DNA of 6,855 nucleotides from Pedobacter sp. UBA2067. Lineage in GTDB: Bacteria > Bacteroidota > Bacteroidia > Sphingobacteriales > Sphingobacteriaceae. Made by a program: the position numbers and the translations under genes. The notes under the pieces are model-generated. The model saw only the letters and a program-made list of their open reading frames with translations. It did not search any database and was not told the origin of the DNA. Positions within the stretch are counted from its first letter, which is position 1. The number at the start of each line of letters is the position of its first letter. The stretch covers positions 13,485 through 20,339 of the forward strand of contig DDAD01000167.1 of the NCBI GenBank assembly GCA_002333205.1, read 5' to 3'. Below are positions 1 to 4,756 of this stretch, piece by piece.

Positions 1-393
1 AAGCCAGTACTCATTGATTTTACCGGCCATGCCTGCGTAAATTGTCGCAAAATGGAAGATAAGGTCTGGGTAGACCCAGAAGTTGGTCGCATCATCAGAG
101 AAGAATATGTCTTAATTCAATTATACGTAGATGAGCGCTCGGTGCAAATGCCGGCAGAAAAGGTTCACTATTCAAAATTACTAAGAAAAGAAACTAAAGA
201 TCTCGGTAGCTGGAACGGTGATTTCCAGGCCACAAGATACCAATCGAATTCACAGCCCTTTTATGTCCTGGCAGGACAAGATCTTGAGCCGATGGTTACG
301 CCTCAAGGTGCAATTTTCGATGCTGCTGAATATGCGGCATTCCTGAAGCGCGGGGTTGAAATCTATAAAGCACGCAATAACACAAATGAGTAA
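1..393 (+). CDS. DsbD-family thiol-disulfide interchange protein, C-terminal thioredoxin-like domain (partial, 5' end missing)
   Basis: Frame 1 is open from the first base and gives 130 residues, ending in TAA at 391-393. The visible part is a thioredoxin-like fold. A DFTGHACVNCRKM segment carries the redox pair C12 and C15 (codons at 34-36 and 43-45), followed by a hydrophobic strand (VLIQLYVD) and a QPFYVL segment whose proline (residue 86) fits the cis-Pro position. CVNC with a following RKME is typical of the periplasmic C-terminal domain of Bacteroidota DsbD/cytochrome c biogenesis transmembrane proteins. In that family a membrane core passes electrons from cytoplasmic thioredoxin to this domain, which reduces periplasmic partners. 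The N-terminal and membrane parts lie outside the window, so a free thioredoxin-like protein cannot be fully excluded. The last 8 bases overlap pfkA, so the two are probably co-transcribed and perhaps translationally coupled. Confidence 0.82.
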   Translation, partial: KPVLIDFTGHACVNCRKMEDKVWVDPEVGRIIREEYVLIQLYVDERSVQMPAEKVHYSKLLRKETKDLGSWNGDFQATRYQSNSQPFYVLAGQDLEPMVTPQGAIFDAAEYAAFLKRGVEIYKARNNTNE

Positions 394-1369
394 GATTAAG
401 AAAATTGGTGTATTAACATCAGGTGGGGATGCGCCAGGCATGAACGCTGCCATTAGGGCGGTTGTTAGAGCCGGAATATACTATAATTTAGAAGTTACCG
501 GTATTCTAAGGGGGTATGAAGGCTTAATTCATGGCGATTTTATCGAGATGAATGCTAAGTCTGTAGCGAATATCATTCAGCGTGGTGGTACCATCCTGAA
601 AACGGCAAGGAGTAAAGATTTCCGTACCGTTGAAGGCCGAAAAATCGCCCATGAAAAACTGGTAAATGCTGGTATTGACGCTTTGGTGGTAATCGGTGGT
701 GATGGAACATTTACAGGCGCTAACCTGTTCGCTTCCGAGTTCAACTTCCCGATTATCGGTTTACCAGGCACCATTGATAACGATCTTAGGGGTACCGATT
801 TCACCATTGGTTATGATTCTGCGATCAATACCGTGATCGATGCGGTAGATAAAATCCGCGATACTGCCGAATCACACGATAGATTGTTCATTGTTGAGGT
901 GATGGGCCGGGATTCTGGGCTGATTGCGCTAAGAAGTGGTATAGGCGTAGGTGCGGAGTCTATTCTAATTCCGGAAGCTAATTCTGGCGTTGAAGGTCTG
1001 GTTACCCGATTGGAAGGTGGTCGTCGTGATAAATCGTCGAAGATCATCATTGTTGCCGAAGGCGACGAGATCGGCGGTGCATTCAACGTTGGCGAGGCAC
1101 TTAAAGAGAAGTTCCCATCTTATGATATCCGGGTATCTGTTTTAGGCCATATTCAGCGTGGCGGAAAGCCGAGTTGTATGGACCGTGTACTTGCCAGCCG
1201 CTTAGGTGTTGCTGCGGTAGAAGGGCTTTTAAATGGCCGTACAAGAGAAATGGCAGGACAGGTGAACCGCGAAGTTGTATTTACACCTTTCGACAGTGCC
1301 ATCAAACATATCGACGCAGAGGAAATTACACCAACCTGGCTAAAGCTGGTTGATATCTTATCGATGTAA
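386..1369 (+). CDS. pfkA: ATP-dependent 6-phosphofructokinase
   Basis: Phosphorylates fructose 6-phosphate to fructose 1,6-bisphosphate, the committed step of glycolysis, in the cytoplasm. The product is 327 residues (E. coli PfkA is 320). Visible motifs in order are TSGGDAPGMNAAIR (11-24, nucleotide loop), GGDGT (104-108), PGTIDND (127-133, with D131 matching catalytic Asp127 of E. coli), GYDSA (142-146), R166, MGR (173-175), PE (196-197), E225, R249 and GHIQRGG (254-260, sugar-phosphate binding). Gly after GGD and Gly before TIDND indicate the ATP-using rather than the PPi-using type (family knowledge). R24 and R28 match the E. coli effector-site Arg21 and Arg25, so allosteric control is plausible. 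I chose ATG 386 because SKIKKIGVLTSGG is the normal N-terminus; the in-frame ATG at 356 would add ten unrelated residues inside the preceding gene. It overlaps that gene by 8 bases (ATGAGTAA) and ends in a strong terminator. Confidence 0.97.
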   Translation: MSKIKKIGVLTSGGDAPGMNAAIRAVVRAGIYYNLEVTGILRGYEGLIHGDFIEMNAKSVANIIQRGGTILKTARSKDFRTVEGRKIAHEKLVNAGIDALVVIGGDGTFTGANLFASEFNFPIIGLPGTIDNDLRGTDFTIGYDSAINTVIDAVDKIRDTAESHDRLFIVEVMGRDSGLIALRSGIGVGAESILIPEANSGVEGLVTRLEGGRRDKSSKIIIVAEGDEIGGAFNVGEALKEKFPSYDIRVSVLGHIQRGGKPSCMDRVLASRLGVAAVEGLLNGRTREMAGQVNREVVFTPFDSAIKHIDAEEITPTWLKLVDILSM

Positions 1370-1388
1370 GAGAAATACACCTTATAGG

Positions 1389-1427
1389 AAAGCGCCTGTA
1401 GCATGATGAATGTTACAGGCGCTTTTT
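1389..1427 (+). terminator. Rho-independent terminator of pfkA
   Basis: Arms 1389-1403 and 1411-1425 form a 15-bp stem with one G-U pair (G1401/T1413), around the 7-base loop TGATGAA. The core AGCGCCTGTA pairs with TACAGGCGCT, and a T run lies at 1423-1427. It starts 20 bases after the pfkA stop. The A-rich left base (AAA) could also give weak termination for minus-strand transcripts from the convergent nucleotidase gene. Confidence 0.9.
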
Positions 1428-1450
1428 CGTTGCAAATGGTTCAGATCTTT

Positions 1451-1543
1451 ACCGCGTATTCTTCGCCTGTTGGCCGCCTATTGTTCGCCTATTATTCGGC
1501 TCGGACCGAAGAACACGCGCATAGAAGCCGATCAAAAGGCGAT
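1451..1543. repeat. Inverted array of 11-base units (palindromic intergenic element)
   Basis: On the + strand four consecutive 11-base units run towards a centre: ACCGCGTATTC (1451), TTCGCCTGTTG (1462), GCCGCCTATTG (1473) and TTCGCCTATTA (1484). The centre is TTCGG, CTCGGA, CCGAA (1495-1510). On the minus strand three units run towards the same centre: ATCGCCTTTTG (1543-1533), ATCGGCTTCTA (1532-1522) and TGCGCGTGTTC (1521-1511). All seven share CG at unit positions 3-4, T at position 7 and T at position 10. As one long hairpin (1462-1543) I count 26 Watson-Crick and 3 G-U pairs among 38 opposed positions, interrupted by regularly spaced mismatches. It sits between the 3' ends of convergent genes, a usual place for REP- or MITE-like elements. 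I do not recognise a named family. Confidence 0.7.
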
Positions 1544-1548
1544 ATACA

Positions 1549-1579
1549 TTACAATCAGGATCGAAATTGCTGGTTGTAA
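1549..1579. other. Stem-loop beside the 11-base repeat element
   Basis: TTACAATCAG (1549-1558) and CTGGTTGTAA (1570-1579) form a 10-bp stem with one G-U pair and an 11-base loop. There is no T run after it on either strand, so it is not a standard terminator. It lies downstream of the minus-strand nucleotidase gene, which otherwise has no clear terminator, and could act as its 3' mRNA end or belong to the neighbouring repeat. The rest of 1580-1626 holds nothing I can name. Confidence 0.4.
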
Positions 1580-1626
1580 AACAGGAGCCGGACGCGATGT
1601 AAAGTGATGCCCATTGCTCTAATTAC

Positions 1627-2145
1627 TTAAAGAATAGCTTTTAAGACTTGTTCCCAGGTATCGACACGTTCATAGCCGGTGATTAGCATGTTGTGTGGGG
1701 AGGTAAACAGGAGCGGACGACCTTTAAAATCTTTGAAGTTTTTGATGCGGTCATCGATCAGGATATCGGCTTCGATGATCTTATCTCCGCAAAACATGAT
1801 GTTCTGCCAGGAAATGAAAGGGAAGTGTTCTGCCAGCCAGTCATACTTGTCCTCCAGTGAGTTGCGAAATTCCATAGCGGCTGATACGATGTACACGTCA
1901 TGTTGTTCCTGCAGCTTCTGAATGCCTTCTATCGTACCCGGAATCACAGGCAGGTCTCTGAAAAAGCCTTTCTCATTGATGTAGTCGAACCACTTCATGT
2001 TTACCGCTTCGGGCACATGGTGGTAGATTTCGTTTCCTGGATCCAGTACCAGGTCTAGTGGTACACCACAATCACGGTTGTAAAGTTTTATAAATTTACT
2101 TATCGGGTCTGCAATGACCTCATCCATATCTATTGCTATTCTCAT
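1627..2145 (-). CDS. 5'(3')-deoxyribonucleotidase (NT5C-type HAD phosphatase)
   Basis: A 172-residue protein of the HAD superfamily, NT5C group, expected to dephosphorylate (deoxy)nucleoside monophosphates in the cytoplasm and so trim dNTP precursor pools. HAD motif I is at the extreme N-terminus, IDMDEV (residues 5-10; D6 the nucleophile and D8 the acid/base by family knowledge). Motif II is S88 in YIVSAAM, motif III is K122 in FCGDK, and motif IV is DILIDD (127-132; D131/D132 bind magnesium). The cap insert (about 14-80) is helical and carries a PGTIEGIQKL segment usual for the family. Length is normal and the ATG at 2143-2145 puts motif I where expected. It is a single minus-strand gene, divergent from rpsP and convergent with pfkA. 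No convincing Bacteroidota promoter was found in front of it. The exact nucleotide preference cannot be read from the sequence. Confidence 0.86.
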   Translation of the reverse strand: MRIAIDMDEVIADPISKFIKLYNRDCGVPLDLVLDPGNEIYHHVPEAVNMKWFDYINEKGFFRDLPVIPGTIEGIQKLQEQHDVYIVSAAMEFRNSLEDKYDWLAEHFPFISWQNIMFCGDKIIEADILIDDRIKNFKDFKGRPLLFTSPHNMLITGYERVDTWEQVLKAIL

Positions 2146-2233
2146 ATTCAGTATTTAGGAGCCTAATATCAAGAATTATAGTGGGTATCAAAATGTTCGC
2201 CAGCGTAAATGTGTAGATTACCTGATTTTGCAT

Positions 2234-2265
2234 CTTGTTAATCATGAGTAATTTACTTACTTTTG
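2234..2265 (+). promoter_or_regulatory. Candidate Bacteroidota-type promoter of rpsP
   Basis: TACTTTTG at 2258-2265 is an exact match to the Bacteroidota -7 consensus TAnnTTTG. The upstream CTTG (2234-2237, against TTTG) lies 20 bases before it, which is the expected spacing. Transcription would start near 2270-2273, giving a leader of about 50 bases. That leader holds only a weak 5-bp stem (2295-2299 with 2305-2309) and no Shine-Dalgarno sequence before ATG 2323. Confidence 0.6.
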
Positions 2266-2322
2266 CATCCCCGCAAGCATGTAGCTCCGGGAACTATGTT
2301 GAATACATAAACCAATAACGAA

Positions 2323-2871
2323 ATGGCAACTAAAATCAGATTGCAAAGATTCGGTAAAAAAGGTAAGCCTTTTTTCCACGTGGTAGTAGCGGATTCACGC
2401 GCACCAAGAGATGGTAAATTCATTGAGCGTTTAGGTTCTTACAACCCAAACACCAATCCTGCAACCATCGAAATTGATTTCGAAAAAACTTTAGACTGGG
2501 TAAACAAAGGTGCTGAACCTACTGATACTTGTCGCGCTATCCTTTCTTACAAAGGTGTTTTATACAAAAAACACTTAGAAGGTGGTGTTAAAAAAGGTGC
2601 TTTAACTGCAGAACAAGCTGATGCTAAATTTACTGCTTGGTTAGAAGCAAAGGGTGGTAAAATTGAAGGCAAAAAAGAAAGCCTTTCTTCTTCGAAAGAA
2701 GAAGCAAGAAAACTTGCTTTAGCTGCTGAAAGCAAGAAAAACCAAGACCGTGCTGCTGCTTTAGCAATTAAAAATGCACCTGTTGAAGAAGTAGCTGAAC
2801 CAGCTGCTGACGAAACTGCTGAAACTGCTGCTGAAGGTACTTCAGAAGAAACAGCGGAAAACAACGCTTAA
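2323..2871 (+). CDS. rpsP: 30S ribosomal protein bS16 with long C-terminal extension
   Basis: Small-subunit protein that binds 16S rRNA early in 30S assembly. The N-terminal 80 or so residues are classic bS16: MATKIRLQRFGKKGKPFFHV, then ADSRAPRDGKFIERLGSYNP, then a WVNKGAEPTDT segment. The product is 182 residues against about 82 in E. coli. Residues from about 85 on form a Lys-rich helix-prone stretch followed by an acidic low-complexity tail of Ala, Glu and Thr (roughly 150-182). Extended bS16 is common in Bacteroidota, so this is not a fusion artefact. Codon use is strongly biased (GCT, GAA, AAA, TTA), unlike rimM and trmD downstream, as expected for a very highly expressed gene. The start follows an A-rich leader (ACCAATAACGAA) without Shine-Dalgarno. 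It is first in the rpsP-rimM-trmD-rplS order conserved in many bacteria. Confidence 0.97.
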   Translation: MATKIRLQRFGKKGKPFFHVVVADSRAPRDGKFIERLGSYNPNTNPATIEIDFEKTLDWVNKGAEPTDTCRAILSYKGVLYKKHLEGGVKKGALTAEQADAKFTAWLEAKGGKIEGKKESLSSSKEEARKLALAAESKKNQDRAAALAIKNAPVEEVAEPAADETAETAAEGTSEETAENNA

Positions 2872-2885
2872 GATTGTTATCCTGC

Positions 2886-2925
2886 AAAATAGCGAAGCTT
2901 CTGTAAAAGAACGCTTCGCTATTTT
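2886..2925 (+). terminator. Hairpin with short T run between rpsP and rimM (likely partial terminator)
   Basis: AAAATAGCGAAGC (2886-2898) pairs perfectly with GCTTCGCTATTTT (2913-2925), a 13-bp stem. TTC/GAA pairing inside the loop extends it past a bulged C. The four T bases are the foot of the stem and a C follows. It begins 15 bases after the rpsP stop, and the rimM start is 15 bases past its end with no clear promoter between. It therefore probably ends most transcripts while letting some run into rimM-trmD, or it protects the rpsP mRNA 3' end. Confidence 0.75.
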
Positions 2926-2939
2926 CATTTACAGACATT

Positions 2940-3467
2940 ATGAAATTAGAAGAAGCATTTTACATCGGGTATATTACCAAAACTAAAGGACTGAAAGGCG
3001 AGGTGCAGCTATACTTCGAGTATGATAGTCCGGAATTACTGGACCTGGATGTGGTTTTTGCCGAAATTAACGGCAAGATGGTTCCGTATTTCGTGTCCTC
3101 CTGCAAGCTTCAGAACAACCAGACGGGAAACATCTACTTCGACGACATCGATCACATCGACAAGGCGCAGATCTTGGTTAAAAAGAAGATCTATCTGCCT
3201 TTGGATAAGATGCCAGACCGTTCTGACGATGATTTCCATTATAATGACCTGATCGGCTTTATGGTGAGTGATGAAACCCTTGGGGAGCTTGGAGAGATCC
3301 TGGATGTGAATGAGTATCCGCAGCATTTCGTGGCCACGATGAATTACAAGGAAAAGGAAGTGCTTTTTCCTCTAAATGAAGACATGATCCTGGAGATTGA
3401 TCTGGATGAGGAAACCATTCTTGTTGATCTGCCGGATGGCTTGTTGAACCTTTATTTAAACTCATAA
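2940..3467 (+). CDS. rimM: 16S rRNA-processing protein RimM
   Basis: Ribosome-associated factor that helps mature the 30S head domain and binds uS19 (family knowledge). It has 175 residues, the usual length. The N-terminal RimM beta-barrel opens with YIGYITKTKGLKGEV (8-22), holding the family's spaced glycines (G10, G17, G20). A second region, the PRC-barrel, starts about residue 98 (FHYNDLIGF) and ends with VLFPLNEDMILEIDLDEETI then VDLPDGLL, the characteristic RimM C-terminus. ATG 2940 puts the barrel motif at the normal distance. It follows the rpsP hairpin and is separated from trmD by only 2 bases, so rimM and trmD are surely co-transcribed and probably coupled in translation. Its composition is richer in G+C and its codon use less biased than rpsP, consistent with lower expression. 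Confidence 0.95.
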   Translation: MKLEEAFYIGYITKTKGLKGEVQLYFEYDSPELLDLDVVFAEINGKMVPYFVSSCKLQNNQTGNIYFDDIDHIDKAQILVKKKIYLPLDKMPDRSDDDFHYNDLIGFMVSDETLGELGEILDVNEYPQHFVATMNYKEKEVLFPLNEDMILEIDLDEETILVDLPDGLLNLYLNS

Positions 3468-3469
3468 AC

Positions 3470-4147
3470 ATGCGTTTTGATATTCTGACCGTGCTTCCGG
3501 GTTTATTGGAGAGCCCATTTGCGCATTCCATACTCCAGCGTGCCCAGAAGAAAGGCAAGGCCGAGATCGTGGTGCATAACCTACGGGATTACGCTACGAA
3601 CAAGCAGAAAAGCGTGGATGATTATCCTTATGGCGGCGGAAGTGGTATGGTGATGTCGATTGAGCCTTTTGCAAAGTGCATAGAGGCGCTAAAGGCAGAA
3701 CGGGACTACGATGAGATCATCTTCATGACGCCAGATGGCCCAACCTTGAATCAGAGCATGGCTAACGAGCTTTCCAGCCTGGGTAATGTGATGATCCTTT
3801 GCGGGCATTACAAAGGGATAGATCAGCGTATTCGCGACATCTATGTAACCCGTGAGATATCGATCGGAGATTACGTATTGTCGGGCGGAGAGTTGCCAGC
3901 AGCGGTGCTTGTAGATACTGTGGTGCGTTTAATTCCAGGTGTGCTGAACGATGAAACCTCGGCTTTGTCGGACAGTTTCCAGGGCGAGTTGCTGGATGCA
4001 CCGGTGTATACCCGGCCGGCAGATTGGAACGGACATAAGGTACCGGATATCCTGCTAAGCGGGCATGAGGCAAAGATCAACGAGTGGCGCCATGAACAGG
4101 CATTATTGCGGACACAGCAGCGCAGACCAGATTTACTTGGCGATTAG
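3470..4147 (+). CDS. trmD: tRNA (guanine-N1-)-methyltransferase TrmD
   Basis: SAM-dependent SPOUT enzyme that makes m1G37 next to the anticodon and prevents +1 frameshifting. It has 225 residues, against 255 in E. coli; short versions are usual in Bacteroidota. Motifs are DDYPYGGGSGMVM (50-62), LCGHYKGIDQR (110-120) and EISIGDYVLSGGELPA (129-144), the last two forming the trefoil-knot SAM site. R153 is conserved. D168 in SDSF matches the catalytic Asp169 of E. coli, and a VPDILLSGH...WR segment closes the conserved part. Y52 stands where E. coli has Arg (DDRPYGGG), which I believe is a lineage variant. The start at 3470 lies 2 bases after the rimM stop. A region of about 170 bases separates it from rplS, and no clear terminator follows. 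Confidence 0.96.
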   Translation: MRFDILTVLPGLLESPFAHSILQRAQKKGKAEIVVHNLRDYATNKQKSVDDYPYGGGSGMVMSIEPFAKCIEALKAERDYDEIIFMTPDGPTLNQSMANELSSLGNVMILCGHYKGIDQRIRDIYVTREISIGDYVLSGGELPAAVLVDTVVRLIPGVLNDETSALSDSFQGELLDAPVYTRPADWNGHKVPDILLSGHEAKINEWRHEQALLRTQQRRPDLLGD

Positions 4148-4200
4148 TAAATGCCATATGGACAGATCTTTCCAACAAAAAAACGGCTTTAAAAGCTTCA

Positions 4201-4227
4201 AATGTGGAATTATCAACTAATGTGGAA
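4201..4227 (+). repeat. Pair of AATGTGGAA direct repeats upstream of rplS
   Basis: AATGTGGAA occurs at 4201-4209 and 4219-4227, separated by TTATCAACT, in the A/T-rich stretch before the rplS promoter candidate. The 18-base period is under two helical turns. Each motif partly resembles a DnaA box on one strand (TGTGNATAA), and the spacer resembles TTATCCACA with two differences. It may be a protein-binding site or a chance A/T-rich pattern. Confidence 0.3.
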
Positions 4228-4242
4228 AAAAATAAAAATCGC

Positions 4243-4273
4243 TTTTATTAATTAAAATTTATTCTTAATATTG
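4243..4273 (+). promoter_or_regulatory. Candidate promoter of rplS
   Basis: TAATATTG at 4266-4273 matches TAnnTTTG at all but one fixed position. TTTT at 4243-4246 lies 19 bases upstream, as a one-mismatch -33 element. The surroundings are very A/T-rich. Transcription would start near 4279, giving a leader of about 40 bases. The 170-base gap after trmD and the rpsP-like codon bias of rplS support a separate, stronger promoter here. Confidence 0.5.
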
Positions 4274-4277
4274 CAGT

Positions 4278-4303
4278 CCGATTTTAATACAACAAAAGAT
4301 CGG
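4278..4303 (+). promoter_or_regulatory. Possible bL19 leader hairpin
   Basis: CCGATTTT (4278-4285) can pair with AAAAGATCGG (4294-4303): CCGAT with ATCGG, then TTTT with AAAA beyond one bulged G. The loop is 8 bases. It falls at the very 5' end of the predicted rplS transcript and ends 17 bases before the start codon. A bL19 leader motif from Flavobacteria has, to my recollection, been described, but I cannot tell whether this matches it. The stem is short and may be chance. Confidence 0.3.
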
Positions 4304-4320
4304 CTTAATAGCTTAAAATC

Positions 4321-4668
4321 ATGGATTTAGTAAAATTTGTTGAAGAGCAGGTAATCGCAAAAAATGAAGTTCCTGCATTCAAATCAGGAGATACAGTGAG
4401 TGTACACTATAAAATTCGCGAAGGTAATAAAGAACGTGTTCAAATTTACCAAGGTGTTGTATTACAACGTAACAGCGTTGGTGCAAGCGAAACCTTTACT
4501 GTTCGTAAAATGTCTAACGGCGTTGGTGTGGAACGTATTTTCCCTATCAACTCTCCAAACATTCAGAAAATTGAAGTTAACAGCTACGGTAAAGTTCGTA
4601 GATCTAAACTTTACTATCTACGTGCATTAACTGGTAAAGCTGCGCGTATTAAATCCAGAAGAGTTTAA
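4321..4668 (+). CDS. rplS: 50S ribosomal protein bL19
   Basis: Large-subunit protein located at the 30S-50S interface (bridge B8 area in known ribosomes). The 115-residue length matches the family (E. coli 115). Recognisable segments are the N-terminal helix DLVKFVEEQVIAKNEVPAF, then FKSGDTVSVHYKIREGNKER, QIYQGVVLQRNSVG, FTVRKMSNGVGVERIFPINS, and the basic C-terminal KVRRSKLYYLRALTGKAARIK. ATG 4321 gives the standard N-terminus, preceded by an A-rich stretch and no Shine-Dalgarno. Codon use is biased like rpsP (AAA, GAA, GTT, CGT). It is the last gene of the rpsP-rimM-trmD-rplS group but is set apart by about 170 bases with its own promoter candidate, and it is closed by a good terminator. 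Confidence 0.97.
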   Translation: MDLVKFVEEQVIAKNEVPAFKSGDTVSVHYKIREGNKERVQIYQGVVLQRNSVGASETFTVRKMSNGVGVERIFPINSPNIQKIEVNSYGKVRRSKLYYLRALTGKAARIKSRRV

Positions 4669-4689
4669 TTTCACGCAAACAAGATATTT

Positions 4690-4722
4690 AAACCTTCCCG
4701 ATCATCTCGGGGAGGTTTTTTT
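4690..4722 (+). terminator. Rho-independent terminator of rplS
   Basis: Arms 4690-4701 (AAACCTTCCCGA) and 4707-4718 pair over 12 positions with one T-G wobble, around the loop TCATC. An uninterrupted run of seven T (4716-4722) follows. It begins 21 bases after the rplS stop. Only 34 bases remain before the next gene starts. Confidence 0.92.
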
Positions 4723-4756
4723 ATTTTCAATATTCCGCTAAAGAACAAACACACAA

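Noticed and set aside
356..385. Earlier in-frame ATG for pfkA at 356
   Set aside because: It would add ten residues not seen in the family and deepen the overlap with the preceding gene. ATG 386 gives the standard N-terminus.
1451..1543. Possible CRISPR array
   Set aside because: Units are contiguous 11-mers with no unique spacers, and they invert at a centre. No cas genes are visible.
1410..1607. 65-codon plus-strand open frame after pfkA
   Set aside because: Its start lies inside the pfkA terminator and its body is the 11-base repeat array. The composition is not protein-like, and the array explains the sequence better.
2152..2168. Short dyad TTAGG-AG-CCTAA upstream of the nucleotidase gene
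   Set aside because: The arms are only 5 bp with mismatches beyond. Too short to call an operator without comparative evidence.
2172..2182. TATAAT-like sequence on the minus strand before the nucleotidase gene
   Set aside because: It resembles an E. coli -10 box, but Bacteroidota primary sigma factors use TAnnTTTG, and no properly spaced pair was found in this region.
2547..2864. 105-codon minus-strand open frame opposite rpsP
   Set aside because: It is a Ser/Ala-rich antisense shadow of the biased, repetitive bS16 tail, with no start context or family features.
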